A program made the position numbers and the translations under genes. This document shows, one piece after another, positions 1 to 10,708 of a DNA stretch of 64,000 bases. The stretch is from Methylomonas methanica. Its GTDB lineage: Bacteria > Pseudomonadota > Gammaproteobacteria > Methylococcales > Methylomonadaceae. The notes under the pieces were generated by a model that ran no database searches, had not been told where the DNA came from, and worked only from the letters and a program-made list of their open reading frames with translations. The DNA lies in contig NZ_LUUG01000117.1 in the NCBI RefSeq assembly GCF_001644035.1, positions 1 through 64,000 on the forward strand, in the 5' to 3' direction. Each line of letters starts with the position of its first letter. The first letter of the stretch is position 1.

Positions 1-210
1 AGGGGCGATGCAGGGATGCATCGCGTTGCCGAAGGGGCAGGAAGCCCCTTTCGGCAACCCCGTTCAAAAACGAGGAGCGCAGGGAATAAACGGCATTCGG
101 GTGTCTTTTCTTTTGGATACTTTTCTTTGGACAAGCAAAGAAAAGTATCGCGGCTGTCGGTCCGCGAACCGACATCTAAAATAACCCGTCGCGTTAGCGA
201 CACATCAAAA
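1..210. repeat. Repeat-rich leader with two hairpins
   Basis: This non-coding leader contains stacked inverted repeats. One imperfect hairpin has arms at 25-38 and 44-58 (GTTGCCGAAGGGGC against GCCCCTTTCGGCAAC). A second has perfect 13-base arms at 117-129 and 136-148 (ATACTTTTCTTTG / CAAAGAAAAGTAT) around a 6-base loop, followed by smaller palindromes near 158-175 and 189-202. The region stays open in the frame of the downstream gene, giving an in-frame peptide beginning FSFGYFSLDKQ, which I remember as a typical translation of a dispersed intergenic repeat in methanotrophs and xanthomonads. I treat it as repeat DNA, not as the N-terminus of the kinase. Copy number cannot be seen from this window. 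Confidence 0.6.
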
Positions 211-3200
211 ATGAAAGCCATTCACCAAAACATCACCAAAATCCGCCGCGACTACAACGCCCTGGTCGCCAACGAAACCCTGGAAGACTACGCGCTACGC
301 TATGCGCCGCGCAGTTTCCGGAAATGGAGCGAGTTCCAGGTCGCCAACACCGCGTTCGGCTCGACCTCGTTTCTGGTGCTGGAAGCGATCGGCGGCTTTT
401 TGTCGATCAATTACGGCTTTACCAATGCTTGCTGGGCGATTCTGATTGTTGGTATCGTGATTTTCATCACCAGCTTGCCGATCAGTTATTACGCGGCCCG
501 CTACCATATCGATATCGATTTGCTGACCCGTGCCGCCGGTTTCGGTTACATCGGCTCTACCGTTACCTCGCTGATTTACGCCTCGTTTACCTTCACGCTG
601 TTTGCGCTGGAGGCTTCGATCATGTCGTTGGCGATTGAATTGTATTTCCAGATTCCGCTGGCCCTTGCGCATGTGGTCAGTGCGGTGATCGTGGTGCCGC
701 TGGTGACGTTTGGGATTACCACGATCAGCCGGATGCAGTTATGGACGCAGCCAATTTGGCTGGCGCTGTTGATTGCGCCTTACATTGCTGTGGCCCATGC
801 CGAGCCGGAAGCACTGATGACTTTAAAAACTTACTTCTGGATTGCCGGCAGTGGCGAAGGTTTTGATTGGCTGTTGTTCGGCACCGCGACCACCGTAGCG
901 TTTTCGATGGTCGCGCAAATCGGCGAGCAGGTGGATTTTCTGCGCTTCATGCCGGATAAGACCAAGGCCAATAAATTCAAGTGGTGGGCGGCGATGCTGG
1001 CGGCCGGTCCGGGCTGGATCGTGTTCGGGGTGGTTCGGCAAATCGCCGGCGCCTTGCTGGCGCATCTGGCGATTCGGCACGGCATCAGTCCGCAGCATGC
1101 TCACGAACCGACGCAAATGTATCTGGTGGCCTATAACGAGTTGTTCGAAAATCCGCAATGGGCCTTGGCGACCACGACCTTATTCGTCGTTCTCAGCCAG
1201 ATCAAGATCAATGTCACCAACGCTTATGCCGGTTCGCTGGCCTGGTCGAATTTTTTCTCAAGGTTGACGCATAGCCATCCGGGGCGGGTAGTGTGGTTGT
1301 TGTTTAACGTGCTCATCGCCTTGTTGTTGATGGAGTTTGGCGTATTCGGCGCGCTGGAGAAAGTGCTCGGTTTATTTTCGAATATGTCGATTGCCTGGAT
1401 CAGCGCGGTGGCGGCGGAGTTGATGATCAACAAACCGCTGGGACTCAGCCCGAAGGAAATCGAATTCAAGCGCGCCTATTTGTCCGATCTGAATCCGGTG
1501 GGGATGGTTGCGACGTTTGTGGCGTCGGTCGTGTCGATTCTGGCTTATGTCGGGCTGTTCGGCGAATGGCCCAAGGCTTTTTCGGCATTTATTGCTTTGG
1601 GTTTAGCCTTTTTACTGGTGCCGATCATCGCGTATTGTTGCGGCGGTAAACATTATCTGGCGCGCGACCGGAAAAAGCACAATCGTAAGTCGCAAGACAA
1701 ATGCTCGATTTGCGAGAACGAATTCGAGCACGATGACATGGCCTATTGTCCGGCCTATGCCGGCAGTATTTGTTCCTTGTGCTGTACGCTGGACGCCCGT
1801 TGTCTGGATGCCTGCAAGCCGGGATTTCGCTTCGACGATTATTTGGAGAGTCTGGCCAAGAGCCTGATGCCGGATTTTATCGGCATCACCGCGCGTTTGC
1901 GCCTGTTGCGCTTTGGGCTGTTGTTCGGTTTTCTGACCATCCTGACCGGGATTTTTATCAGTATCATTTATTACCAGGATTTACTGAGCGTCCAGCATAA
2001 CCAGCCGGCCTTTGGCTTGTTGATCAACAACTTCCTGAAGATATATGCGTCCTTGCTGGTGTTTATCGGCCTGTGCACCTGGTGGCTGATTTTGAACGCG
2101 GAGAGCCGACGGGTGGCGCATGAGGAAACCGCCAAACAGACCCAATTGCTGCTGCTGGAAATCGAACAGCACAAACAAACCGATCTAAAGTTGCAGCAGG
2201 CACGACGGATGGCGGATGCCGCCAATCAGGCCAAGAGTCGGTTTTTAAGTAATATGAGTCACGAGATTCGTTCGCCGTTGAACAGCATCGTCGGCTACGC
2301 CCACATTTTAAATCAGGACCAGAATATCCCGGAAAACCGCCGGCAAGCCGTCGATACCTTAAAACGCAGCGGCGAGCACTTGAGCGCGTTGATCGAGGAT
2401 ATTCTGGATATTGCCCGCATCGAGGCGCGCAAATTCGATTTTAAATATCAGCCGATTGATTTTCCCGGCTTTATCGAACATCTGGTGCATGTCTTCAAAG
2501 CGCAAGCCGAAGACAAGGGCTTGAGTTTCAATTGTCAGCTGACCACCGTGTTGCCGCAGCGCATACGCGGTGATGAAAAACGGGTAGGGCAGATATTGAT
2601 GAACCTGCTCGGCAATGCCGTCAAGTTCACCAGCCAGGGCGGCATCGTATTTCGGATCGGTTACAGCAGCGGTGTCGCCAGCTTTCAGGTGTCCGATACC
2701 GGCAGCGGCATTGACGAGCAGCAATTGCAAAATATCTTTCAACCGTTCACGCGGTTGGATACGCCGACCGGCAATGCGGTGTCGGGTAGCGGTTTGGGGC
2801 TGACCATCAGTAAAATCCTCACCGAGGTGATGGGCGGCGAGTTGACGGTGCAAAGTCGTGTCGGCGAGGGATCTACCTTTAGCGTTAGGCTGTTGTTGCC
2901 AAGTCTGGGGGTGGAAAATGAAGCGGAACCCCACGCGCCTATCATCGGCTATCAAGGCGCGCGCCGGCGGATCATGGTGGTCGACGACCAGCGCGAACAT
3001 CGGGAGTTATTGTTGTCCTTGCTCGAGCCGTTGGGTTTTTATCTGGAAGAGGCCGATTCCGGCGAGGCCTGTTTGGACAAGGTGGCGGAACAGCAGCCGG
3101 ATCTGATTCTGCTGGATATTTCCATGAGCGGCATAGACGGTATCGAAACCGCGATGCGTCTGCGCGAGCTTGGTTTACAGATGCCGATTCTGGTGCTGAG

Positions 3201-3584
3201 CGCCAATGCCTATCCCGGCGATCGGTTGGCGGTGTTAAATGCGGGGTGCAACGATTTTCTGTCCAAGCCGATTCAAGTCCCGCAGCTGATCAGCAAGCTA
3301 AAGCTGTATTTGTCGCTGACCTGGGTTTATCAAGACGATGGTGTGCAAGCGGTTCCCGAGAAAGCGAGCGAGCCGATGCTGGTGCCGCCGCCGGAATTAA
3401 TACAAGTCTGCGTGGAATGCGTCAGGATAGGCGACTTGTTGGCATTGAAGAAAGTGCTGGCACAACTCAATCAGACCGAGCCGCGCTATAGCGCTTTTTT
3501 TGCCAAGCTGATGGCTTTAGCCAACCAATTTCGGGTAGGCGAAATCAGAAAATTGTTGAATATGCACAAACAGGAGGTGTCCCG

Positions 3585-3588
<4 letters not shown>
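211..3588 (+). CDS. NCS1-type permease fused to a hybrid histidine kinase (1125 aa)
   Basis: Residues about 25-485 form a multi-spanning membrane module resembling purine/cytosine (NCS1) permeases. A cysteine cluster follows (C498, C501, C513, C521, C524, C525, C531, C535), then two more membrane helices (about 570-590 and 610-630), a coiled linker, a HisKA domain with the phospho-acceptor in MSHEIR (H684), a HATPase domain (GSGLGLTI) and a receiver domain with D969. It is probably a membrane sensor whose transporter-like part detects or moves a small solute and relays phosphate to the overlapping REC-LuxR gene. The ATG at 211 is chosen because everything upstream is repeat DNA. The ligand cannot be told from the sequence. 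The architecture is analogous to CbrA-type transporter-kinases but uses a different transporter family. Confidence 0.85.
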
Positions 3589-4514
<926 letters not shown>

Positions 4515-4524
4515 TTCGGAGTAT

Positions 4525-4567
4525 TAAAAAAGGCCGACAACTTTTTAATAGTTGCAGGCCTTTTTTG
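4525..4567. terminator. Bidirectional intrinsic terminator between the LuxR regulator and fabG
   Basis: An A-tract and AAAAAAGGCC arm pairs with GGCCTTTTTT, with an inner CAACT/AGTTG match around a short loop. A-rich and T-rich flanks on both sides let it work for both convergent transcripts (regulator from the left, fabG from the right). Confidence 0.85.
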
Positions 4568-4593
4568 TTTGGCTTGGAGAAAGCTTACCTTCT

Positions 4594-5322
4594 TTAAGGC
4601 ATGTACATCCCGCCATTCACATGCAATGTCTCGCCGGTGATGTAGGAGGCTTGCTCGGAGGCCAGGAAAGACACGGCATGGGCAATTTCTTCCGGCTGAC
4701 CTAAACGGCCCAGCGCGATCGAACCCAGCAGGGCGTTCTTAATGTCTTCGGACAATTCCTTAGTCATATCGGTATCGATAAAACCGGGGGAAACGGTGTT
4801 TACGGTGATACCGCGTGAACCGACTTCTTTGGCCATGGATTTAGCAAAGCCGATCATGCCGGCTTTCGCTGCGGCATAGTTGGCTTGGCCTGCGTTGCCG
4901 GTGGAGCCAACGACTGAGGAAATATTGATGATGCGGCCGTAACGGACCTTCATCATGCTGCGCAACACGGCTTTGCTCATCCGGAAGATAGAGGTCAGGT
5001 TGGTGCTGATGATATCGTCCCATTCTTCGTCTTTCATCCGCATTAATAGGTTGTCGCGGGTGATGCCGGCGTTGTTGACCAGGACTGCCGGTGTGCCGTA
5101 GGCATCGCCCGTGGTTTTGATAAAGCTTTCGATATCGGCGGAATCGGCGACATTCAATTTATAACCTTTGCCGTTCTCGCCCAGATAAGCGGAAATAGCC
5201 TCTGCGCCGCTATCGGAGGTGGCGGTACCGACGACAAAAAATCCGTCGGCGACTAATTTTTCGGCAATGGCCCGTCCTATGCCGCGGCTGGCGCCGGTAA
5301 CAATGGCGAGTTTTTTATCCAC
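4594..5322 (-). CDS. fabG: 3-oxoacyl-[acyl-carrier-protein] reductase FabG (242 aa)
   Basis: An NADPH-dependent short-chain dehydrogenase that reduces 3-ketoacyl-ACP in fatty acid elongation. The TGASRGIG cofactor motif is at the N-terminus and the catalytic Ser...Tyr-x3-Lys is seen in ISSVVGSTGNAGQANYAAAK. The start is taken as GTG at 5322 (VDKKLAIVTG) behind GGAG, giving the usual FabG length; a longer open frame to 5382 would run further into fabD. It overlaps the fabD stop by 8 bases, so it is co-translated in the fab operon. A terminator follows and no acpP or fabF is found downstream, which departs from the common gene order. Confidence 0.95.
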   Translation of the reverse strand: MDKKLAIVTGASRGIGRAIAEKLVADGFFVVGTATSDSGAEAISAYLGENGKGYKLNVADSADIESFIKTTGDAYGTPAVLVNNAGITRDNLLMRMKDEEWDDIISTNLTSIFRMSKAVLRSMMKVRYGRIINISSVVGSTGNAGQANYAAAKAGMIGFAKSMAKEVGSRGITVNTVSPGFIDTDMTKELSEDIKNALLGSIALGRLGQPEEIAHAVSFLASEQASYITGETLHVNGGMYMP

Positions 5323-6271
5323 GGAGTTGCTCCACAACGTTGTCAATGGTTTCGGGGTCGTATAGTGTGTAATGCGCGGCATCCGGCGCGATGCGTTTGT
5401 TCAAGCCGACTAATACTTTGCCGGGTCCGCATTCGACAAAGGCGGTAACCCCTTGTTCGTGCATGAATTTGACGCTTTCCACCCAACGTACCGGTTTGAA
5501 CAATTGTTCTTTCAACGCGTAGCGAATCACTTCCGGCGAACCGTGAGATTTGACGTCGGCGTTGTGGATCAACGTGCTATTCGGCATCTCGACGTTAAGG
5601 CCTTGCAGCATTTCGTTTAGTTTGTCTGAGGCGGCTTCCATTAGTGCGCAGTGGGACGGCACACTGACCGGTAACTTTAAGGCGCGTTTGGCGCCCAGTG
5701 CTTTCAAGGCTTCCATCGCGCGTTCCACCGCAGCGGTTTCGCCGGCAATCACAACTTGACCAGGGGCGTTGAAATTGGCGGCAGCAACGATTTCGCCATT
5801 GGCAACTTCGGCGCAGGTATTGACGACTTGATGATCTTCCAGGCCCAGAATAGCTGCCATCGCGCCTTCTCCGGCTGGTACGGCTTCCTGCATCAGTCGG
5901 CCGCGCTCGGCCACCAGACGAATGGCGTCTTCATAGCCCAGCGCGCCGGAGCAGACCAGGGCGGTATATTCGCCCAAGCTGTGGCCGGCCATCCAGGCGG
6001 GTTTGATATCAGTTTTTTCGCACCAGGCCCGCCATACCGCAACGCCGGCCGCTAGCATTGCCGGTTGGGTGTTATGGGTTTGGTTCAAGTCGGTGTCCGG
6101 GCCGTTGGCGACCAGATTCCAAAGGTCGAATCCCAGCGTGTCCGAAGCTTGCTCGAAAGTTTGCTTGACCAGCGGATTGGCGGCGGCCAGTGTGCCCAGC
6201 ATACCGACAGCTTGCGAGCCTTGTCCGGGAAATACGAATGCCAGATTGTAACTTTGTTCTATCGTCGTCAT
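5315..6271 (-). CDS. fabD: Malonyl-CoA:ACP transacylase FabD (318 aa)
   Basis: Loads malonyl groups onto acyl carrier protein. FVFPGQGSQ is near the N-terminus, the nucleophile S97 lies in GHSLGE, and the catalytic His lies in VPSHCALM. Length is typical. It starts two bases after the fabH stop and overlaps fabG, placing it in the middle of the plsX-fabH-fabD-fabG operon. Confidence 0.96.
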   Translation of the reverse strand: MTTIEQSYNLAFVFPGQGSQAVGMLGTLAAANPLVKQTFEQASDTLGFDLWNLVANGPDTDLNQTHNTQPAMLAAGVAVWRAWCEKTDIKPAWMAGHSLGEYTALVCSGALGYEDAIRLVAERGRLMQEAVPAGEGAMAAILGLEDHQVVNTCAEVANGEIVAAANFNAPGQVVIAGETAAVERAMEALKALGAKRALKLPVSVPSHCALMEAASDKLNEMLQGLNVEMPNSTLIHNADVKSHGSPEVIRYALKEQLFKPVRWVESVKFMHEQGVTAFVECGPGKVLVGLNKRIAPDAAHYTLYDPETIDNVVEQLRG

Positions 6272-6273
6272 GT

Positions 6274-7242
6274 TTAGTACCTGATTAATGCGGAACCCCA
6301 GGTGAATCCGGCTCCAAAAGCTTCCATTAATACGGTTTGTCCGCGTTGAATACGGCCGTCGCGCACACCTTCGTTAAATGCCAATAACACCGAGGCAGAC
6401 GAGGTGTTGCCTTGGTTCTCCAAGGTCAGAATCACCTGATCCATGGACATGCCCAGCTTTTTGGCGGTGGCGGCGATGATGCGGGTGTTGGCTTGATGCG
6501 GCACCAACCAATCAATATCGCTTTGCTGCAAGCCGTTGGCTTCCAGGGTTTCATCGACAATCCGGCCTAGCGTGTTGACCGCGACCTTGAATACTTCGTT
6601 GCCGCGCATGCTGATGTAAGCCATTTCGTTTTGTTTGGCGACCGCCGCTACCTGCGGATTGGAGCAATACAATAAATCTTCGTAGCCGCCATCGGAATGA
6701 ATATGCGTGGACAAAATGCCCGGCTTATCGCTAGATGTCAGCAAAATTGCGCCGGCACCGTCGCCGAACAGAATACAGGTGCCGCGGTCGGTCCAATCGA
6801 CGATGCGGGAACAAATTTCCGAGCCAACCACCAACACATTCTTGGCGAAACCGGTTTTCAGGTATTGATCGGCGATGCTCAGCCCGTAAACGGAACCCGA
6901 GCAGGCAGCCTGAATATCGAAACCGACGCATTGCTTGATACCCAAACGTTCCTGCAATAGGCAGGCGGTGCTGGGATAGACGCGATCCGGGGTGCCCGTG
7001 GCCACGATGATCATGTCGATGTCTGTAGCGGCGATGCCGGCCATCTCAATGGCTTGCCTAGCGGCGATTTCCGCCATGCTGGACGCGGTTTCTTCCGGTC
7101 CGGCTATGCGGCGACTTTTGATGCCGGTTCTTTCATAGATCCAGCTGTCGGATGTGTCCACCGTGGCGGAGATATCGTCATTGGTGCGGATGGTTTCGGG
7201 CAGATAGCCGCCCGTACCGATAACATGAGTCCAGCGTGTCAT
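6274..7242 (-). CDS. fabH: Beta-ketoacyl-ACP synthase III FabH (322 aa)
   Basis: Catalyses the first condensation of fatty acid synthesis, acetyl-CoA with malonyl-ACP. The Cys-His-Asn triad is visible: C114 in QAACSGSVYGL, His in VPHQANTRI and Asn in ENQGNTSSAS. Length matches the family. Its ATG overlaps the plsX stop by 4 bases, so translation is coupled. Confidence 0.96.
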   Translation of the reverse strand: MTRWTHVIGTGGYLPETIRTNDDISATVDTSDSWIYERTGIKSRRIAGPEETASSMAEIAARQAIEMAGIAATDIDMIIVATGTPDRVYPSTACLLQERLGIKQCVGFDIQAACSGSVYGLSIADQYLKTGFAKNVLVVGSEICSRIVDWTDRGTCILFGDGAGAILLTSSDKPGILSTHIHSDGGYEDLLYCSNPQVAAVAKQNEMAYISMRGNEVFKVAVNTLGRIVDETLEANGLQQSDIDWLVPHQANTRIIAATAKKLGMSMDQVILTLENQGNTSSASVLLAFNEGVRDGRIQRGQTVLMEAFGAGFTWGSALIRY

Positions 7243-8267
7243 TCATCAACCTTTTGGGTCAGCGCGAGTTCTAGTTTTTCGCTGATTTTACGAATAACGC
7301 CCTGCGCGACTTCCACTTCCGCCAAATGGATGGCGGTTTCGAAAGCCAAAGCATCGGCACCGCCGTGGCTTTTGATAACCAGGCCGCGCAGGCCGATGAA
7401 ACTGGCGCCGTTATACAGGCGCGGGTCTATGCTGTCTTTAAAGCGCTTTAAAACCGGATAAGCAATCAGGCCGGCTAATTTGGTCAGCCAGTTTTGCGAA
7501 AAACTGTCCTTCAGTTTGCCGCCTATCATTTTTGCCGCGCCTTCTATCGATTTCAGGGCCACGTTACCGACGAAACCGTCGGCGACGATCAAATCGACTT
7601 TGACGCTGCCGGCGTTGATCGAGTTGCCTTCGACGTAGCCGATATAATTCAGCCCGGAATTTTCCAGTAATTTCGCGGCGGCTTTGACTTGTTCGTTGCC
7701 TTTCATGTCTTCTTCGCCGATGTTTAGCAAGCCGATGCGCGGGCGATCGATGTTTTCCACGGCCTTGACCACTTCTTCGCCCATGACGGCGAATTGGTAG
7801 AGATGTTCGGCACTGGAATCGACGTTGGCGCCTAAATCCAACATGTGGGTGTGGCCGAAAGTAGACGGCAGCGTGGAAATGATCGCCGGGCGTTCGATGC
7901 CGGGTATCATTTTCAGCACAAAACGGGCAGTCGCCATCAGCGCTCCGGTGTTACCGGCGCTGACGCAGGCGTCGGCCTTGCCTTCCTGGACCAGGTTAAT
8001 CGCTACGCGCATGGAAGAATCTTTTTTGTTCTTCAAGGCTTTTTGCGGCGCTTCGTCCATTTCGACCACTTGCGAGGCGTGTTGAATACTGATCCGACCT
8101 TTAAACTCGACCAGCGCTTGGGATAGCAGGTTACCAAGAACCGCTTCATCGCCAACCATGATCAGATTTAAGTCCGGATTTTTTCTTAAACAGGCCAGTG
8201 AGGCAGGAACGGTAACTTGAGGACCGAAATCCCCGCCCATGGCATCAATTGAGAGAGTTGAGCTCAC
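7239..8267 (-). CDS. plsX: Phosphate acyltransferase PlsX (342 aa)
   Basis: Converts acyl-ACP to acyl-phosphate, the acyl donor for glycerol-3-phosphate acylation in phospholipid synthesis. The N-terminus SIDAMGGDFGP is the family signature, which supports the GTG start at 8267. GGAG lies about 12 bases upstream, rather far. It is separated from rpmF by 210 bases that hold a short stem (GACTCGC/GCGAGTC, near 8432-8458) but no gene I can recognise; this may contain an internal promoter or processing site. It leads the fab genes. Confidence 0.95.
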   Translation of the reverse strand: MSSTLSIDAMGGDFGPQVTVPASLACLRKNPDLNLIMVGDEAVLGNLLSQALVEFKGRISIQHASQVVEMDEAPQKALKNKKDSSMRVAINLVQEGKADACVSAGNTGALMATARFVLKMIPGIERPAIISTLPSTFGHTHMLDLGANVDSSAEHLYQFAVMGEEVVKAVENIDRPRIGLLNIGEEDMKGNEQVKAAAKLLENSGLNYIGYVEGNSINAGSVKVDLIVADGFVGNVALKSIEGAAKMIGGKLKDSFSQNWLTKLAGLIAYPVLKRFKDSIDPRLYNGASFIGLRGLVIKSHGGADALAFETAIHLAEVEVAQGVIRKISEKLELALTQKVDE

Positions 8268-8477
8268 GCTTAGGACTAACTCCAGTAGTTGAAAGGAGCC
8301 AACAGCTGTCCAGCGACGCGTTGGCTTACCCAGAGACTATCAATAAATCAAATATTACTGCCCGTCGTGCTGACGATTGCGCTGGAAAACGCGATACTTG
8401 CGGCCGGTCTTGGACTGAGGGCTGCTCGACTCGCCTTGCGAATGGGCTGCGAGTCGGCCTATGGCAGTTTAAAACGA

Positions 8478-8660
8478 TTAATCTTCGTCGTTGCCGGCAA
8501 TGATTTGACGGCCTTTGAAGAAACCGTCCGGCGTCATGTGGTGACGCAGATGGGTTTCGCCGGTCAATGGATCCTGAGCCAGGGTTTTGCCGACTAATGC
8601 ATCGTGTGAACGACGTTGACCGCGTCTGGAACGCGATACTTTGCTCTTTTGTACTGCCAT
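8478..8660 (-). CDS. rpmF: 50S ribosomal protein L32 (60 aa)
   Basis: A small basic ribosomal protein beginning [20 protein letters not shown], the L32 signature. Near the C-terminus [18 protein letters not shown] matches bacterial L32. No CxxC zinc motif is present, as in other gammaproteobacterial L32 proteins. It directly follows yceD, the conserved yceD-rpmF pair. Confidence 0.97.
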   Translation of the reverse strand: MAVQKSKVSRSRRGQRRSHDALVGKTLAQDPLTGETHLRHHMTPDGFFKGRQIIAGNDED

Positions 8661-8661
8661 T

Positions 8662-9180
8662 TCAATCTCCAGTTTTTTTAAGTTTTGCTAAAACAGAAAA
8701 AGGGTTGTTAGCCTTAGTCTGACTATCTGTTGCGCTGTAATCGGCATCTTCCGAACGGTTGTGCGCGAGACAATCGTGTTCATGCCGAGGGTAGTCGGGC
8801 AATGCCAGCAGGATTTCGTCTTCGATCACGGCGTTTAACGATAGGGTGTCGCCGTCCAGCAATAGCGGTTCGCAATCGTCTAGTTGCTTTGCTTCCTGTA
8901 GCGAAGAGACAACAGCCAACTTAAAATCGATATCCAGCGGCCAGGTCAGTGCTTGTAAACAAGACTGACACTCCAGCTCCACAACACCCTCGATATGGCC
9001 GGCAACGACGATGCGTTTGCCTTCCTTACCAAATTCGATCTTGGCGCTAACGCTGCCGCCATGATCGATCACGCTATCAGACAAGCGCTCGAGCGCAGCG
9101 ATTTTTATATCCCCGGATAGCGCGCCACGTCTTTCGGCGAACAATAAGGGATCGATATGGTCGGGAAACTTGTCTGACAT
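8662..9180 (-). CDS. yceD: YceD (DUF177) family protein (172 aa)
   Basis: A YceD/DUF177 protein, conserved upstream of rpmF. Family members are linked to 23S rRNA accumulation or processing. The [16 protein letters not shown] core and the C-terminal [10 protein letters not shown] motif are typical. The ATG at 9180 ([16 protein letters not shown]) is preferred to a longer frame to 9234 because family alignment begins there. It is divergent from maf with a 68-base shared promoter gap. Confidence 0.9.
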   Translation of the reverse strand: MSDKFPDHIDPLLFAERRGALSGDIKIAALERLSDSVIDHGGSVSAKIEFGKEGKRIVVAGHIEGVVELECQSCLQALTWPLDIDFKLAVVSSLQEAKQLDDCEPLLLDGDTLSLNAVIEDEILLALPDYPRHEHDCLAHNRSEDADYSATDSQTKANNPFSVLAKLKKTGD

Positions 9181-9248
9181 AACTGTACAATCATACAGAT
9201 AACTAACTGTTGCGTCAAACGCACACCTACTCAAACCACTAACTACCG

Positions 9249-9827
9249 ATGACCGCCATAGTCCTTGCCTCGAGTTCGAAATACCGCCGCCAATTGTTGG
9301 AAAAACTGGGTCTGGATTTCCTTAGTTGCAGCAGCGACATCGACGAGAGCCCGCAATCGGGCGAATCGCCTGATGCTTTGGTACACAGATTATCGCAGGC
9401 TAAGGCTGAAGAAGTCGGCAAAACATACTCAAACCATTTGATCATCGGTTCCGATCAGGTTGCCGTGCTGGACCAAGAAATATTGGGAAAGCCCGGCGGG
9501 CGCGACGCGGCAATTCAACAACTTGCCAAGCAATCCGGCCGGACCGTGCGATTTTATACCGGCATCTGTGTTTTGAATAGCGCAACGGGTCGAAGCTTAA
9601 GCGATATGGATGTTTGCAGCGTGTATTTCAAAAGGCTGACATCGCCGCAGATTGAAAACTACATCGATCTGGATCAGCCCTTCGATTGTGCCGGCAGCTT
9701 CAAGTCCGAAGGTTTGGGCATTGCGCTATTCAGTAAAATTGTCGGCGAGGATCCTAATGCCTTGGTCGGTTTGCCGTTGATAAAACTGGTGGCATTGTTG
9801 GAAAAATTCGGCGTCGATATACTCTGA
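9249..9827 (+). CDS. yceF: Maf/YceF family nucleotide pyrophosphatase (192 aa)
   Basis: Hydrolyses non-canonical nucleoside triphosphates. The N-terminal ASSSKYRRQLLEKLG, the GSDQVA acidic loop and the C-terminal SFKSEGLGIALF and DPNALVGLPL motifs are those of Maf proteins. Its position divergent to yceD-rpmF is that of E. coli yceF, the 7-methyl-GTP-preferring subgroup, so I favour that activity; subgroup assignment from motifs alone is less certain. It ends 17 bases from the convergent HDOD gene. Confidence 0.92.
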   Translation: MTAIVLASSSKYRRQLLEKLGLDFLSCSSDIDESPQSGESPDALVHRLSQAKAEEVGKTYSNHLIIGSDQVAVLDQEILGKPGGRDAAIQQLAKQSGRTVRFYTGICVLNSATGRSLSDMDVCSVYFKRLTSPQIENYIDLDQPFDCAGSFKSEGLGIALFSKIVGEDPNALVGLPLIKLVALLEKFGVDIL

Positions 9828-9844
9828 TCGGCAGCCGATAGCGT

Positions 9845-10708
9845 TTAATGAAATTTTTTGTTCGGCCCGAGTAATTCAAACATCTGCAAAAACTCCTCTT
9901 CGACTTGTTCCATCATCGAGATGATTTGCTCTCGAGTTAAACGCACCAGCGTTAACGATTGATTAGAAAACTCCGCAACGGCTAATTCCAGACCATCGGC
10001 TTGTTGGCCGCTATCGACCAGGCGTGCCGCCATATGCAGCAAATGCGCGTCCAATTTGTGCACTTGGGCATCGGCAGGGTTCAGATAGCAGCCTATGGTT
10101 TCGTAGAGGGATTCCGGCAAGCCCCAGGTTTTTAGCAATTCCCCACCAACCTCTGCATGAGTGAAACCAATCAGTTCTTGTTCGAAGCCGGCCAACAAGG
10201 CGCGGTTATGGTCTGCGGCAAGCAATGCTCTTAAATACTGCTCGGGCATTTTTTGACTGAGCAGCAGCGAGCCTATGTCATGCAATAGACCAGCCAGGAA
10301 CAGTCTTTCGGTATGCAGCACAGCGCTGGCTTTTGCCAGCAGACGGGCAATGACCGCGCAATGTATGCTGCGCATCCAGAACGAGGTCATGTCGATCAGC
10401 TCGTCGGGAATTTTTCCGAAGCGATCAACGACTGTGGTCGCCAATACCAGATTACTCAAGTCGTCGATGCCTATCACGGTAACCGCCCGGGAAATGGTGT
10501 CGATCTTGGCTTGAAAGCCGTAGAAAGGGCTATTCACCACGCGCAACAAGCGCGCGCTCAGGGCCGGGTCCCTGGCGATAACCTTGCCGATGTCGGCCAG
10601 CGAAAAGCGCGAATCGCGGATCATCTCGCTGAGTTGAAAATAAATATCAGGCAGGGAAAACAGTTCGGTCGAGCCGGCAATCAATTGCTTGATGGCAGCT
10701 GCTTTCAA
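9845..10708 (-). CDS. HDOD domain protein (287 aa)
   Basis: One HDOD domain fills most of the protein: ARLLRVVNSPFYGF, the helix SRAVTVIGIDDLSNLVL and the HD-like core AGLLHDIGSLLL. HDOD proteins are regulatory and often tied to cyclic-di-GMP or stress signalling; they usually lack phosphodiesterase activity. The start is TTG directly after the stop of the lytic transglycosylase gene (TAATTG), which suggests coupling; the next ATG would remove part of the domain. No partner domain is fused. Confidence 0.85.
   Translation of the reverse strand: MKAAAIKQLIAGSTELFSLPDIYFQLSEMIRDSRFSLADIGKVIARDPALSARLLRVVNSPFYGFQAKIDTISRAVTVIGIDDLSNLVLATTVVDRFGKIPDELIDMTSFWMRSIHCAVIARLLAKASAVLHTERLFLAGLLHDIGSLLLSQKMPEQYLRALLAADHNRALLAGFEQELIGFTHAEVGGELLKTWGLPESLYETIGCYLNPADAQVHKLDAHLLHMAARLVDSGQQADGLELAVAEFSNQSLTLVRLTREQIISMMEQVEEEFLQMFELLGPNKKFH

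Noticed and set aside
16-210. Start of the kinase at 16
   Set aside because: The added residues are encoded by hairpin repeat DNA and carry no domain similarity.
8268-8477. Possible small RNA between rpmF and plsX
   Set aside because: Only a short stem is visible (GACTCGC/GCGAGTC); no promoter-terminator pair is evident.
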